Origin: Schistosoma mansoni
Lineage: Eukaryota > Platyhelminthes > Trematoda > Strigeidida > Schistosomatidae
NCBI RefSeq assembly: GCF_000237925.1
Contig: NC_031502.1
Coordinates: forward strand, 15,674,434 to 15,738,433
Length of the DNA stretch: 64,000 nt
Direction of reading: 5' to 3'
Of the stretch, positions 11,501 to 22,200 are shown piece by piece. The stretch's first letter is position 1; each line of letters begins with the position of its first letter. A program made the position numbers and the translations under genes. The notes under the pieces are model-generated. The model searched no databases. It saw only the letters and a program-made list of their open reading frames with translations, and had not been told where the DNA came from.

Positions 11501-13766
11501 TTATGATTGTAAATAGGGAGGTAAACGATTATTATTGTTAACACCAGCCATCAACATTCATTTTTGTATTGATTGTTTAAATCTTCCCATTGATGTTTAC
11601 GACTGAAATTGATCAGTCTGTCATTGGCATATATGCATCCTATGTGGATTGCCTCGATATTGCCTTAAGTCACAAGCATTATAAGCAAAGATGGATACGT
11701 TTCGTCCTGTCTGGTACTTATTAGATGGATGTACCTGCAACAAATACAAAAATGAATTAAACTTCACTCCGTTGCACAAGCTAGTGGTTGTTTGGACTCA
11801 GTTGCGAAGTAGATGACAAGATGGAGTTGGAAGCAAACGGTACTGAGTTAGAGTTTTGGCGTGAACATCAACTTTTTGACGTAGGCACACCCAGCTGACG
11901 AGTCCCAAATGGGACGAAACGAGCGTCCTAGATTCCACTGCCAGCCACCATACATCTCTTATAACCACCAACACTGTTTTGTGACGTTTGCTAATTAAGG
12001 TGAAACTGCGATTATATATATTCAAAGGAAAATCCTTCAAGTTTCCCATTTTTATTTGCATGAAAATATTTAATGAAACCTAAGATTTCATTCTCCTATT
12101 TCATCTATTCATGATAAACCTAAAATCATTAGACATACGAATGAGATTAGCCGAGTTTTCCATCATATAAGACTTTGATACCATCGTCGTTCATTCCGGT
12201 TTCGATTTGTATTGCTATGGCTTCAAAGTATGGTTATTAAATAAATTTATTCAACAGTCTTGTGTATGAGGAATCTGAAAATTTGAATACCCAGTGAATT
12301 ACTAATTAACTGTAGTGTCACGGCGGTCTGGATATATTATTAACATAGTGTACAGCAGAAAATTCTTCTTGGTCTTTTCAATTTAATCATCCTTCAATCT
12401 CAGGTAACTTCTTTTGGTTTCTTACTAAGTAGAGTCTGTTAACATTCGTTGTTTGAATATTGTGATTATTTCTATTTCACAATCCAATCCCTAACTTCGA
12501 GTAAATAATAAAAAGGTATGAAGTTTCGAATGAAAATAATTTATTTGAACACAATATTTTGTTGACGATAATGATAAACCTTATTTTCCACTGTTTCTAC
12601 TCTTCTTATCATTATTGTTTTTTCATAGAGCTCCAGAAAATATAATTGCACTAAACTCGTAGATTGCACAAGAATTTGTCACGAGAGACTTCTTGTTTAA
12701 AGCGTGTAATTAACCAGGCTTTTTATTCTTGAATCTTCCCAAACATTAAAAGAACCACATAATTTTTTATCGTGTTTCTTTTTTTTTCACTCAGGATTCA
12801 TTTCCTTTACCACCTATTGATATATTTAAAGACCGACTTGGAAGAAAGCAAAAGCTATGGCGACCATACAGTTCAAGACCGTTATTAATAAATAAATCAA
12901 TTGCGAATCCTTCTAGTATGTTGACAAGAGCTTGCTCAACATTGTTAATTCAAAACCCTGAAACATATAATGACTCATGCTCAATGAAAATAAGTAGGTT
13001 ATGCTTCAACTGTGTATGCTCTTATATTTTGAATAAATAAATAACATAAAAATTACGTAAAGATTCAACAAAAGTCATTAGAATACGGTCCTATGAATAA
13101 TAATGCAGCCTTCTGACCGACAAATAAAGCGATCACCATTGATCATGAGAGCATTTCGGTAGTTAGAAACAAGTGATACATTTTTCATCTAGCTTTTTCT
13201 TTTTGCTCAAAATATAATTATTTTTAATGAATTCATATCATAGATATTACCTAAAAATCAACGTAATTTATTTACTGATAGCTGTGTGAACACAATACTG
13301 TCAAATACTGTTGACGGTCGTAACCAAGGTTCCACAGTTTAGGCCAGTTAAACCTGCTCTTTTAAACATTTTTACACAGCCTTCCAAATAACCAGTGCTG
13401 AACACGATCATAATGAGGACTGAACTGCATGTTTGAAAACAAAGATCAAATTTTCAAACTTTAACTAACTTTTTTATCCTAATCTACAGAGCAACAATCT
13501 GTCTCAAGCAAATAATGTCACTGTGCGTTTTCATCAATCTCTCCAAGCAATCTGTGAACTGTAACCTTTTATTATTGTTTTCATGGACTATAATTTAGTT
13601 TCATCCATACTACTGGTCTGATGTTAACACTTATACGTAATATTTACTGTTGTTTTATTACTTCGAGTTATCTTTTTTCTTTTCCTTCTGTCTCTAATAA
13701 GGTCCAGCAATTTTCATTGGCTCTACAACTAATCCTATAAGAGGTAATGATGCAGTCACACGTTGA
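2716..13766 (+). CDS. Unrecognised Ser/Asn/Thr-rich protein gene, 3' five exons
   Basis: Five exons (2716-3164, 6979-7297, 9197-10205, 12795-12993, 13702-13766) join into one frame ending in TGA at 13764-13766. Each junction has GT-AG borders and matching phase (1, 2, 0, 1), which is strong evidence for a real gene. The visible product is about 680 residues and lacks its N-terminus, since the first exon begins with the last base of a codon after a pyrimidine-AG acceptor. The protein is low complexity: a His-rich patch in exon 1 (HHVHHNYHSYHHFRH), long Ser/Thr/Asn tracts in exon 3, and a basic patch KDRLGRKQKLWRPY near the C-terminus. I see no signal peptide, membrane segment or catalytic motif in the visible part and do not recognise the family. 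It could be the disordered tail of a larger regulatory or scaffold protein (inference). The introns are loaded with retroelements. Confidence 0.8.
3165..4056 (+). other. Intron sequence, nothing recognised
   Basis: This is the intron part between exon A and the duplicated RTE block. Short open frames at 3899-4126 and the start of 4012-4584 run from intron sequence into the retroelement and are not host genes. Confidence 0.5.
4057..6072 (+). mobile_element. Dead RTE-clade non-LTR retrotransposon, copy 1 (5' truncated)
   Basis: The copy starts in the linker between endonuclease and reverse transcriptase. The two longest pieces are 4057-4584, a Lys/Glu-rich linker ending ITEI then TAA, and 4688-5182, the RT start with IPKKGDLCKCENYRGITLL, the RT fingers signature. 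After that come many stops; remnants such as FADDLGLLSHIHKQM (about 5443) and the C-terminal Trp-rich region can be read in pieces. The 3' end is AAGTAAGTAAGT at 6061-6072, the kind of short tandem tail RTE elements carry. It lies in the intron between exons A and B and cannot be functional. Copy 2 at 14876 has the same stops. Confidence 0.85.
6075..6870 (-). mobile_element. Decayed Penelope-like element remnant, copy 1
   Basis: The minus strand can be read in broken frames as a PLE. GIGSPLCPILFGKI (about 6740-6780) is the MGSPLxPxLA-type RT motif. A weak FLDVLLN motif follows near 6565-6590, then GIYEFNQSCGEN (about 6085-6120), which aligns with the GIY-YIG domain start GVYQFTCMCGNTYIG of the PLE at 20880. 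The RTE tail abuts the GIY-YIG region, so the RTE probably inserted into this PLE or removed its 3' end. Confidence 0.6.
6979..7297 (+). CDS. Exon B of the Ser/Asn-rich gene
   Basis: Acceptor CGTTTTCAG ends at 6978 and completes a codon begun in exon A (T|CT, Ser). It encodes ENMFSNLNKYE through TREKSLIQ and ends at donor GTAAGT (7298) in phase 2. It is rich in Ser and Gln with no recognised domain. Confidence 0.75.
7698..7745 (-). ncRNA. Degenerate hammerhead ribozyme remnant in left SINE
   Basis: On the minus strand the order is CTGAAAACTC, a short loop, then ACGAAACGG and TTTCCAGTG. CGAAAC is kept but the CUGANGAG box has changed and stem II no longer pairs well, so activity is unlikely. 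Confidence 0.45.
7855..7912 (+). promoter_or_regulatory. Internal pol III promoter boxes of the SINE
   Basis: TGGTCTAGAGGTTAAGC resembles a tRNA A-box and GGTTCGAGTCC is a near-perfect B-box, about 30 bp apart. This is the layout of tRNA-derived SINEs. Transcription is inferred from sequence only. Confidence 0.6.
7943..7990 (+). ncRNA. Degenerate hammerhead ribozyme in right SINE
   Basis: TTGATGAGTCCC, a loop, then GGACGGCCGTACAG. Against the intact copy at 29761-29804, the GAAAC box is deleted after GGAC and GTC has become GTA. The ribozyme should be dead. Confidence 0.55.
8477..8508. repeat. (AT)n microsatellite
   Basis: A run of about 15 AT dinucleotides in the intron between exons B and C. 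Confidence 0.9.
9197..10205 (+). CDS. Exon C (largest) of the Ser/Asn-rich gene
   Basis: The exon starts after CTTTTCAG (9196), completing a Gln codon from exon B, and ends at donor GTAAGC (10206) in phase 0. It encodes 336 residues of Ser/Thr/Asn-rich, mostly disordered sequence such as PPLSNPINILSTVNTT. The open frame extends upstream to 8982, but that part is intron-like, hydrophobic and lies before a good acceptor, so I did not use it. Confidence 0.75.
10655..10745 (-). repeat. Diverged PLE tail fragment
   Basis: GTCAGTCAGTCA followed by a stretch like TACAACGTGGAACCTGGTAC and CATACCTCATTAGCA matches the terminal repeats around the PLE at 20130-21340 (also at 19880 and 28630). No PLE body is attached. 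Confidence 0.55.
11566..11965 (+). mobile_element. Smalpha-like hammerhead SINE
   Basis: The element starts near GTATTGATTGTTTAAATC and ends near CTGCCAGCCACCATACATC. It resembles the schistosome Smalpha hammerhead SINE family (from memory of that family). Its 5' half recurs at 19070-19205. It sits in the intron between exons C and D. The reverse open frame 11798-12061 is a shadow. Confidence 0.65.
11890..11932 (+). ncRNA. Hammerhead ribozyme with intact core
   Basis: The order is CCAG (stem I), CTGACGAG (core), TCCC-AAAT-GGGA (stem II hairpin), CGAAAC (core), a tiny GAGC stem III loop, then GTC (cleavage triplet) and CTAG (stem I). Every invariant core base of a type I hammerhead is present. 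Stem I has one mismatch (CCAG against CTAG). The very short stem III matches the minimal schistosome hammerheads. Self-cleavage is likely but not shown. Confidence 0.85.
12795..12993 (+). CDS. Exon D of the Ser/Asn-rich gene
   Basis: Acceptor TTTCACTCAG ends at 12794, phase 0. It encodes DSFPLPPIDIFKDRLGRKQK, then a basic/aromatic patch and TYNDSCSMKI. It leaves at GTAGGT (12994) in phase 1. Confidence 0.72.
13702..13766 (+). CDS. Terminal exon E of the Ser/Asn-rich gene
   Basis: The exon follows CTAATAAG and completes AGT (Ser) from exon D. It encodes SPAIFIGSTTNPIRGNDAVTR and stops at TGA (13764-13766). The short length and weaker acceptor make it the least certain exon, but the phase fits exactly. 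Confidence 0.6.
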
Positions 13767-13935
13767 TGAGTACATCCAAATTATTATTATTATGAAGTTG
13801 AGAAGAGATATATTCGTTAGTGATCAAGCCAAGCAAAGGATATCATCATTTTCAGTCGTTCATAAAAAGGAAACTACAAAACTGTTTTACATTTGCTGCA
13901 GGTAGATAGAAAGAATAATCTTTATGAACCCTTTA

Positions 13936-13955
13936 TCTATCTATCTATCTATCTA

Positions 13956-13995
<40 letters not shown>
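13936..13995. repeat. (CTAT)n(AT)n compound microsatellite
   Basis: Several CTAT units run straight into about 17 AT units, within the likely 3' UTR of the Ser/Asn-rich gene. Confidence 0.9.
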
Positions 13996-13999
<4 letters not shown>

Positions 14000-14133
14000 A
14001 CATTTCCCTATATGTATATCCACGTACTACTAATCACATTTATTAATCTGAAACTGATCATGTACTTGAGTTTAGCTGTAAATATGTATTTTTCTAAACT
14101 TTTTTCGACTCATTTGTATCAAGGCATGTATAT

Positions 14134-14139
14134 AATAAA
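14134..14139 (+). terminator. Candidate polyadenylation signal AATAAA
   Basis: The first AATAAA on the + strand downstream of the stop codon at 13766, about 370 bp after it. It is a plausible 3' end signal, with no transcript evidence. Confidence 0.4.
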
Positions 14140-14875
14140 ATATATATTGTCTTTAATAATTATGTCGGCTTAATTTATACGGTTATTTGACTCCATTTTA
14201 TAGTGAAATTAGTGAGCAGGTGATTACAAATTGGTTCTCATAATCAACATCTAATATTAACCAGTAACGACTAATGATGGTAGACACCGATAACTATAAT
14301 TTGACATAGCGTTCAGCAGAACGACACATATAAACGAACAGTATTGTTTGTTATTGAATACAATCAAATAGATTACATAACTAATCGTATTAAATCAAAG
14401 CTACACACTAATAGTAAGATGACATGGTCATCCATAGTGATCGAAACGATAATCATAATAATTTCAACAGAAGTATGTTGAAAATTGGAAAAATTGTATG
14501 GATAATCAGTTCACATATTTGAGTAGTGAATAACAGATTTGAAAGAGATCAAGAGAAACAAAGGTTTATGTAAAAACAAATAACCAAATCGCCTACTAGA
14601 TTTTTTCTAAACACAGAGTGGACCAAGTTATTGCAAAACTTTTCGATACACAAACCAGAGTTGCTAGTTGAAAAACTCATAGTCTCTCCTCAAGGTAAAG
14701 GCGAGTTCGGGCCCTATTAGGAAAACTTGGAGGGATACTGTGAATCCCTTTGAATACTTTGGTTTTATCAAGCACATAACCACCATCTATCAAGTGTGAT
14801 AGAAAAGTGCTGTGTATGGATTTTAACTAACCGTTTCCAATGAGAGATGCTCGCCAACCCACTGGTCAGGTTGAC

Positions 14876-17343
14876 TGTTAGTGTGCTACGCACCCACCAA
14901 TGATAACAGTGGCGACGATAAAGACTAGTCTTACGAAAGGTTGAGACCGATCATAGCGAATCGCTCACGGAACGACTTGACCATCCTAATGGGAAACCTA
15001 GACGCCAATGTCGGAATGGAAAACACTGGGTATGAACATATCAGAGGACGACATGGACTAGGAAATCGAGACGAGAATGGCGAGAAATTCGCAAATTTAT
15101 GAACATTCAACAAATTGGTTATAGGCGGCACAATATTCCCACACAAAGCTACATGGGTCTCACCAAATCACACTACACAGAACCAGATCGGCCATATTTG
15201 CATAAATAAGAAATTCAGAAGACCCATGGGAGACGCGAGAACAAGGAGAGGAGCTGACAAAGCTTCGGATCACCATCTGGTGGTTTTCAAGATGAAACAG
15301 CAGCTAAAAATGGAATGGACAACTGGAGAAACAGCATTACAAAGGTTCAATACTCACTTCCTTCGACATACTGACAAAATCAACGAATTCAAGATAGCCC
15401 TCAACAACTGGTTCCAAGCCCTACAAGATCTTCTGGAAGATGAAGAAACTACTGTGGAGGAAAATTGGAAAGAGCTCAAAGATGCACTAAATTCAACGTG
15501 TCAGGAGGTGCTGGGCCTCAAGAAGCAGCATCATAAGGAATGGATCACTATCGAAACCCTGAACAAGATTCAAGAAGGGAAGAACACGGAGACAGCAATT
15601 AACAACAGCCGAGCGAGAACAGAGAAAGTCAAGGCACAAGCTGAATACACAGCAGGAAACAAGCAAGTGAAGAGGAGCATTAGAGCTGACAACAAGCAGA
15701 AATACGTGGAAGACCCAGCAACGACAGAAGAAAAAGTTGCAAGAGGAGGGAAGATCAGACAACTATATGGCACAATGAAGAAACTGGGAGGGAAATATAG
15801 TAAACCAGAGACACCGGTCAAGTACAATGAAGGTAAGCCAATCACTGAAATTTAAAAACAGAGCAAAAGATGGGTAGAACACTTTGGGGAACTCTTGAAT
15901 ATGCCAGTCCCACTTAACCCACCGGACATCAAAGCAGCACACACAGACCTTCCTATAAATGCCAACCCACCAACGATTGAAGAAATCAGGATGGCCGGTC
16001 GTCAGACAAATCAAGAGTGGGAAAGCAGCAGCACTTGACAATATACCAGCCGAAGCACTGAAGTCAGACATACAAGTAACTGCAAACATGTTCCACGTTC
16101 TATTCAGGAAGATTTTGAAGGAAGAACAAGTGCCACTGACAGACTGGAAAGAAGTATATCTCATAGAGATACCGAAGAAAGGTGATCTGTGCAAATGTGA
16201 GAACTACAGAGGCATCACACTACTACCGGTACCAGGGAACGTTTTCGACAGAGTGTTGTTGAATCGAATGAAAGATCCAGTAGACTTCCAGCTTCGAGAT
16301 CAACAGGCCAGATTTCGTAAGGGTTGGTCGTTCACAGACCAAATCGTGACACTACGGATGATTGTTGAACAATCAATTGAGTGGAACTCACTACTATATA
16401 TCAACTTATTCGACTATGTGAACGAATTCAACAACGTGGATCGGAGAACATGATGGAAACTTCACCGACGATATGGTGTACCTGAGAAACTTCTCAACAT
16501 CATCTGGAATTCATACAATGGACTACATTGTTAATTCATGCGATAAGGACAGCTAACAAACCCATTACAAGTGAAGAACTGTATCAGACAAAGCTACCTA
16601 CTCTTTCTTTTTTGTTCTTTCTCGTGGTTGACTGGATTATGAAGATTTCAAAATCTGAGGGAAAATGTCGTATACAATAGACAGCTTCGATGCACCTTCA
16701 TGATTTGGTCTTTGCAGATGACCTAGGTCTTCTATCCCACATACATAAACAAATGCGCGTGAAGACAGCCAGTGTAGCAGCAATCTTTGCATCAGTATGC
16801 CACAACATACACTAGTAAAGTAACAAGACCCTCAGATACAACACAGTGAGCACCAGTCTGATTATACTTGGTAGAGGTGCTCTGGAAGAGGTGGAAGGTT
16901 TTACGTACCTGGACTGCATCATCGATAAAGAAGAAGATTATTATACAGATGTAAATACAAGGATTGGCAAAGCACTTGATATGTATTTATAAACAATTGT
17001 CTACGCAAGATACTCAGTGTTCGTCAACAGTCTACTGTGGAAGAGAACAAGTCAGCTTACAACTGTAGAGGAATTCAGCAAAGCACACTAAAAGTGGATA
17101 GGATGTACATTGAGGAAAGCATCAAAATGCATCACGAGGCAAGCACTAACTTGAAATCCTGAAGGGGACATGTAAAGTGGAAGACCAAGAAACACATTGC
17201 GCCGCAACTGGAAGCAGACATCAAAAGAATAAATAACAGCTGAAACAAATGGAGAGAATTGTATAGGTCATAGTTGGATGGAGAATGCTTGTGGACGGCC
17301 TATGCTCCTCCACGAGAGGTAGAAAACACAAGTAAGTAAGTGG
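14876..17343 (+). mobile_element. Dead RTE-clade retrotransposon, copy 2 (longer 5')
   Basis: This copy has everything in copy 1 plus part of the apurinic-type endonuclease: CYAPTND-like start, DLTILMGNLDANVG, then HTTQNQIGHICINKK and the DHHLV motif near 15270. A stop breaks the frame near 15100. From 15328 it is the same as copy 1, including the stop after ITEI and the AAGT tail at about 17332-17343. It lies downstream of the last exon of the + strand gene. Confidence 0.85.
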
Positions 17344-18202
17344 TTAATATGATTTTCTCCACATGACTGGTTGAACTCATAAATACCTATTTGGACGATA
17401 AGACCAGGAAACATATTCTTCAATTTAGGAACTGGAAAACGACAAATAGATATTATCTGCATACGAAGTCTTTTTCACATCCCTGCTTAGTCTATCGTAT
17501 CAAACATGACTAGTTATATTCCCGTTGAATAGTTGCTTCAAGAAGAAAGGTTTTTTACAAACAGTCCATCGGGTTTGATTTTCCCTTGACCATTGTTATA
17601 TGCTTATTCATAAGACTCTGTGAGTAATCTATTCCAATCAACAAATTATGTATAACTGCAGTTCTTTATTTTTAGTGTCGTGTGAGCATTTGTCGCTCTG
17701 CTGGAAAGGCATTTAATTCAGTTTCTATTGTAATGTATAGGTAAGAAGCTAAAAAATCACTGTGTAACAACACTCAAGTAAACGTTAATTATGCACGCGT
17801 ATACTGATAAGCACGTTTTCCTTTCAGTTTAACAAAACATCGAGGAAATTCTGTTTACCGTCAAGCTTCTCACGAGTAAACATGTTTTCCGAGTGTACAC
17901 TGTTAATTTGCCTTACTGTTTCTCCTCTTTGAGAATATTCTAAGCGACGTTGATGAATATGACATCCAACCTATCATCAATCTCCTTGAGAGTTCCACTT
18001 TTTTTAATCTTGCCAAATAAAATAGGGCATAAAGGTGATCCTATACCCGTACTATGAACTTGTCTATCATAAGTTGTTTTAGAAAGAATGAACGTACACT
18101 GTGTACCTTTAATTTAATTATTCAAGGCTAGCCACCAAAATTCTAAAATTGGTTTTCCTGACATCCGTTGAAACACAGTCGATTATCTCAATTACTAATA
18201 AG
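15328..18202 (+). repeat. 2,875-bp perfect direct duplication, unit 2
   Basis: The partner of 4057-6931. The RTE here extends 5' beyond the unit, so this is probably the parent and 4057-6931 the derived copy (inference). Confidence 0.92.
17346..18141 (-). mobile_element. Decayed Penelope-like element remnant, copy 2
   Basis: The same sequence as the remnant at 6075-6870: RT motif GIGSPLCPILFGKI and a GIY-YIG-like start on the minus strand, both in broken frames. Confidence 0.6.
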
Positions 18203-19069
18203 AAACTGTTCGCTTTAATGTGTTGTCCTAACGTAATTTTACCATGTTTTAAAATGCAGTCGTTGAGTTTGCAGTAATAATAAGAGCTAAGTGACTCAAT
18301 ACTACAGTTTACCTTATTTTATTCGAAATTAATATATCCAAACGGTTTGTCCCTGCTATACATGGAAATTACGATTTGTTTCTCCAATTTTTATCTGCGT
18401 CTGTCATAAGACATTTGAATCCATAACTAAAAGTGATTGGTTTTTGTCTTTGAAATAGCGTGCGTCTTTTCGAGATTGTATATACCTTTATCTATCATCA
18501 TACTCTATATAAACCTCTAAATAACATGCTAGGAATTATGGATATGTGGAGTAAACGAAATTAAAGACGTTTGATATTTTACGTTGCTCTGTTGAATTTT
18601 TTAATGATGGACCAGGTTGAGTTTCATTTATGCTTTCATATATCATTAGTTCAAAAGCTTTCAGCAATATTTGAGCTGGTGTTTGGATTGTTTTTCTGAA
18701 GTAGTATTTTCATGAGACAGTTTGAGTTGATCGCTGAAGTAATGTTTATTTTCTTAATATTTTACAACCTCTATCTTTCGGACTGATTACTGCCGTCATT
18801 GTTTGGATTCATACTCCTTTTTACCGTTTACTAATAATTTATGCTGATACTTAACAACATTTCCTATAAATCAACACCTTGTATATTACCCACATTAAAC
18901 GATAGTTTGTATCTCAGTTGAGAACAATGTTTGTATCAATAAAAACTATTCAGTTAATATGTTTATCATATTTATTTATTTTCACTACTTATTATGATCT
19001 TCATCTGCTTTAATATTAAGTTATTTAAAGAACCACTTTAATATATCTGTTTTAATTTTAATTCATTTG
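18203..19069. other. Intergenic, nothing recognised
   Basis: AT-rich sequence without supported exons or repeats. Confidence 0.4.
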
Positions 19070-19205
19070 TATCAGTTGTCCAAATCTTCGCATTGATGTT
19101 TAAGACGAAATATGATCGGTCTCTTTTGGTGTATGTGCATCCTGCGCGGATTGCCTCGTTATTTCCATCAAGTCACAAGAATTTACAAAGATTTTTTTCG
19201 TTTTT
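19070..19205 (+). mobile_element. 5' fragment of Smalpha-like SINE
   Basis: It aligns with the first 140 bp of the element at 11566, for example CAAATCTTC, CATTGATGTTTA and GGATTGCCTCG. It stops before the hammerhead. Confidence 0.55.
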
Positions 19206-19879
19206 AAGGGTCAAACGAAGTTCAGATTATTAGCAGACTAGTCAGTTAAATACCTCCATGTCACAAATCGAACTATGCATAGATAAATATCAAGTGGTGC
19301 TAAATATTACAACATAAGGGGCTGAAAATGTTAGTTATTCTGTAATAACATTTTTCAGAGTTTAACACGAACTGAATGACTTCATCGAGATACTAAATCG
19401 AATTCACTCGATTACATGGGATAATTGAAACAGAATGTTTTTCAAAGAAAATCCGGGTATACAATTCAGTTAGTGAATTCTCACATTTTTATTATAAGAG
19501 CGCAAAATGTGTAAGCTACTGTTTACGTGTTGTTGCTTAATAACATGAATGTAAAGTGTATTTTATACTTCCGATTTAAAAGTACCATTACACTAAGGAA
19601 ATTTAAAACTTACTTTTATACCATATTTTATTCAAACTGTTCGCTTAGTCATTTTTTAATCTTAACTGTATTGAAATAGAGCCATACCATTGTGTTTCAG
19701 CATAGTGTTGATTTGAAAATATGTCGAGGTAACAGCTAATTCAACTGTTACATTTGTGTAAATAGCTTCCATAATTTATACTTTTACTGCTTTTCAAAAT
19801 TCTACACTATAAGTAGACTAGATAAGATGATAAGTTACATGAGTGTAGTTTTCCCAATCTTCAACCAGAGGCCTCAAAA

Positions 19880-20010
19880 TCAGTTAGTCATCTACAACGT
19901 AGGACCAGGAACATATATGCATCGGTCCAAATAGTCATACCTCATTAGCACAACAAGATCAACACCAAACTCATAGAAGTAGTTACTTCAATGGTATTAA
20001 TATAAAAAGG
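19880..20010 (-). repeat. Inverted terminal repeat (left) of PLE, family B
   Basis: About 130 bp matching the reverse complement of 21330-21457, including TACAACGTAGGACCAGG and ATATATGCATCGGTCCAA. PLEs are known to carry such inverted terminal repeats. Confidence 0.75.
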
Positions 20011-20129
20011 AACGATTGTGTATAAAGATATAGTACAGAAAGAAAGAATTGGTTCGTATAAAGAAAGGTATTAAGTAATTTTATTATCACAGTTTAAGAG
20101 AAAACAAATGTCTGAATCGAAAATCAACA

Positions 20130-21340
20130 TCCGATTCGACAAATCGATGGTCTAGCTATGGGTAGTCCTTTAGGACCGTTACTGGCTGATGTGTTTATGG
20201 GGTATGTTGGAAATCTAACTGAAAACTAAATTCGAAAGATGTGTCTGTATTAGCGATTCGTTGATGACATCATAATTATAGGAGATAAATGTGAAAATGT
20301 GAACCGCTTGTTAAAAGAACTCAATACAAGTGAAAAGCATATTTCTCCTACGTGCGAAGAAGAGAAGAACAACCAACTTCCTTTTCTAGATATACTGATC
20401 AGTAGGAGAGATGATGGTTTCATCCAACGTTCTGTATATAGAAAGCCGATATGGACAGGGCATTATCTTAATTTCCATAGTCACTGCCCAACTCATTACA
20501 AACGTGGATTAATAAAGGGCTTATTCAACAGAATCAATCGTATTTGTACTAGAGATACTATTGAAGTGGAGACGAAGCTCTTAACTGTGATTCGTTACTG
20601 AATAATGGTTATTCATTGAAGTTCATAAACTGCTGGAAGGTTTGTAATACGATTAGACCTATAACTCTTCTGGCATCCAAAAAGCGAGTTTATACTATGT
20701 TACCGTTTAGGGGCGACTCAAATAGTCAATGTTGAAACGGAGACTGAAATTAGCCATCAACAGGACATTTTATGCAGCCCAACTTGTCATTATTGAAAAG
20801 ACAGGATCTATGTTTCACCAAAAACCCAAACAGCACATAGGCGATTGTGTCACATCCCAAGGTGTCTATCAATTTACATGTATGTGCGGTAACACGTACA
20901 TAGGGAGGAACAATCGTGATCTGCAATTAAGGGTGGCGGAACACATACCTAAATGGCTGCAGAAACAAATGAATGCAATGGTCAAATAAGATTACAAAAT
21001 AAACAGACATCTCCCTCCATTGCGAAACATTTGATTGAAACTGGTCATAAGTTTGACATCAAGTCACCATTTGTAGTGTAATATAAAAGCCTTCAAGGAC
21101 GTATACTAAGGTTTATTGAAGCTTTGGCTATACGGAAATTGAAACTCACTTTATGTGTTCAAAAAGAATTTGTTCTTACCCTTAACCTACCCTGGTGATA
21201 CCGATTTCTTATCCAGTGTAGTCATCACACTGTTTTTGTGTACTTTATTTTCTTTCTTTGTTACGGCTTACCTTAACCTGTCTAGTTGACCCTTTAGTTT
21301 TCATATAAATATGTCTTAACAAGTATATATTAACACCAAT
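20130..21340 (+). mobile_element. Penelope-like element, family B, pseudogenised
   Basis: From 20142 the frame reads QIDGLAMGSPLGPLLADVFM (PLE RT motif), then a stop, then RFVDDIIII (the catalytic xVDD box). Next come LPFLDILISRR and SVYRKPIWTGHYLNFHSHCP at 20299-20601. After a frame change, 20729-20989 holds the GIY-YIG endonuclease, with GVYQFTCMCGNTYIGR and LRVAEH. A C-terminal remnant follows to about 21170. The N-terminal RT part is missing and several stops break the frame. This RT plus C-terminal GIY-YIG pairing is diagnostic of PLEs. Confidence 0.88.
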
Positions 21341-21457
21341 AAATTAACTACTTCTATGAATTCGGTGTTCATCTTGTTGTGCTAACGAGGTATGGCAACT
21401 TGGACCGATGCATATATGTGCCTGGTTCTACGTTGTAGCTGACTGACTGACTGAAAT
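21330..21457 (+). repeat. Terminal repeat (right) of PLE, family B
   Basis: The 3' tail of the PLE, the reverse complement of 19880-20010. It ends in CTGACTGACTGACTG, next to a second non-LTR fragment. Confidence 0.75.
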
Positions 21458-21459
21458 GT

Positions 21460-22200
21460 GTGATTAGATTGTTTGAAATGTATTGCGCAAATATATCACA
21501 TAATTCTGGTAAACTTCGTCTTCTCATGGCATTATAGAAAACAAAGAGTGTATACACCATTGTAATCGATTCTGAGCCATGTCACCCAGGTCTCCAATCA
21601 CTGGTTGAGATAGTCGCGTGGACCCCAAATAAGTGGTCTGCATCTACCAATATGACTCGGACTAGAAGCTAGTGACTTAATGTACTGATGTCACATTTTC
21701 GTTTGGCCGCCTCTAACTTTCTTCCAACCGTCTCCAACACTGGTTAGCATTGAGCACCGTTGTAGTCAGTGGTTGGGAATGGAAAATACGTGGCCCAACC
21801 ATCTCGGTCGATGAAGGTTCACAACCTCATCAACTGATTTGTCATAATTAACTAATACCCTGCGTCTAATCTCACTGTCACTTACCCAGTGGTCGCGGCA
21901 GATGCGAGCAATATTTTCAAGACATCTGTAATCAAAAACTAGTAACTTAAGAGTATCTTCTACTCCCAATGGCCACGTTTCGCAGTCGTAAAGTAGAACA
22001 GAGCGAACTGCTGCGCGGTATACTTGTCTCTTAATTGATAGGCGGATATTCCGCATTCGCCATAGATGATGTAGGTTGGGAAAAGCCGAATGAGGTTTTT
22101 GAATCCGTGCTGAGATTTCGTCAGACACTAACCCATTAGGGCTGATCAGACTTTGAGTATGTTTCAAACGTAATAAAAATTTGCATCTATGCATGGATGA
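21460..22200 (-). mobile_element. 3' end of a non-LTR retrotransposon (EN/RT type)
   Basis: The frame 22194-21766 reads LVSDEISARIQK, then NLHHLWRMRNIRLSIK, SVLLYDCETWPLGVED and RPRWLGHV. This is the conserved C-terminal region of schistosome EN/RT non-LTR elements. After a frame shift, GDMAQNR and CIHSLF can be read near 21600-21540. The RT domain itself is absent, so this is a 5'-truncated dead copy. The clade (CR1- or RTE-like) is not decided. Confidence 0.75.
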
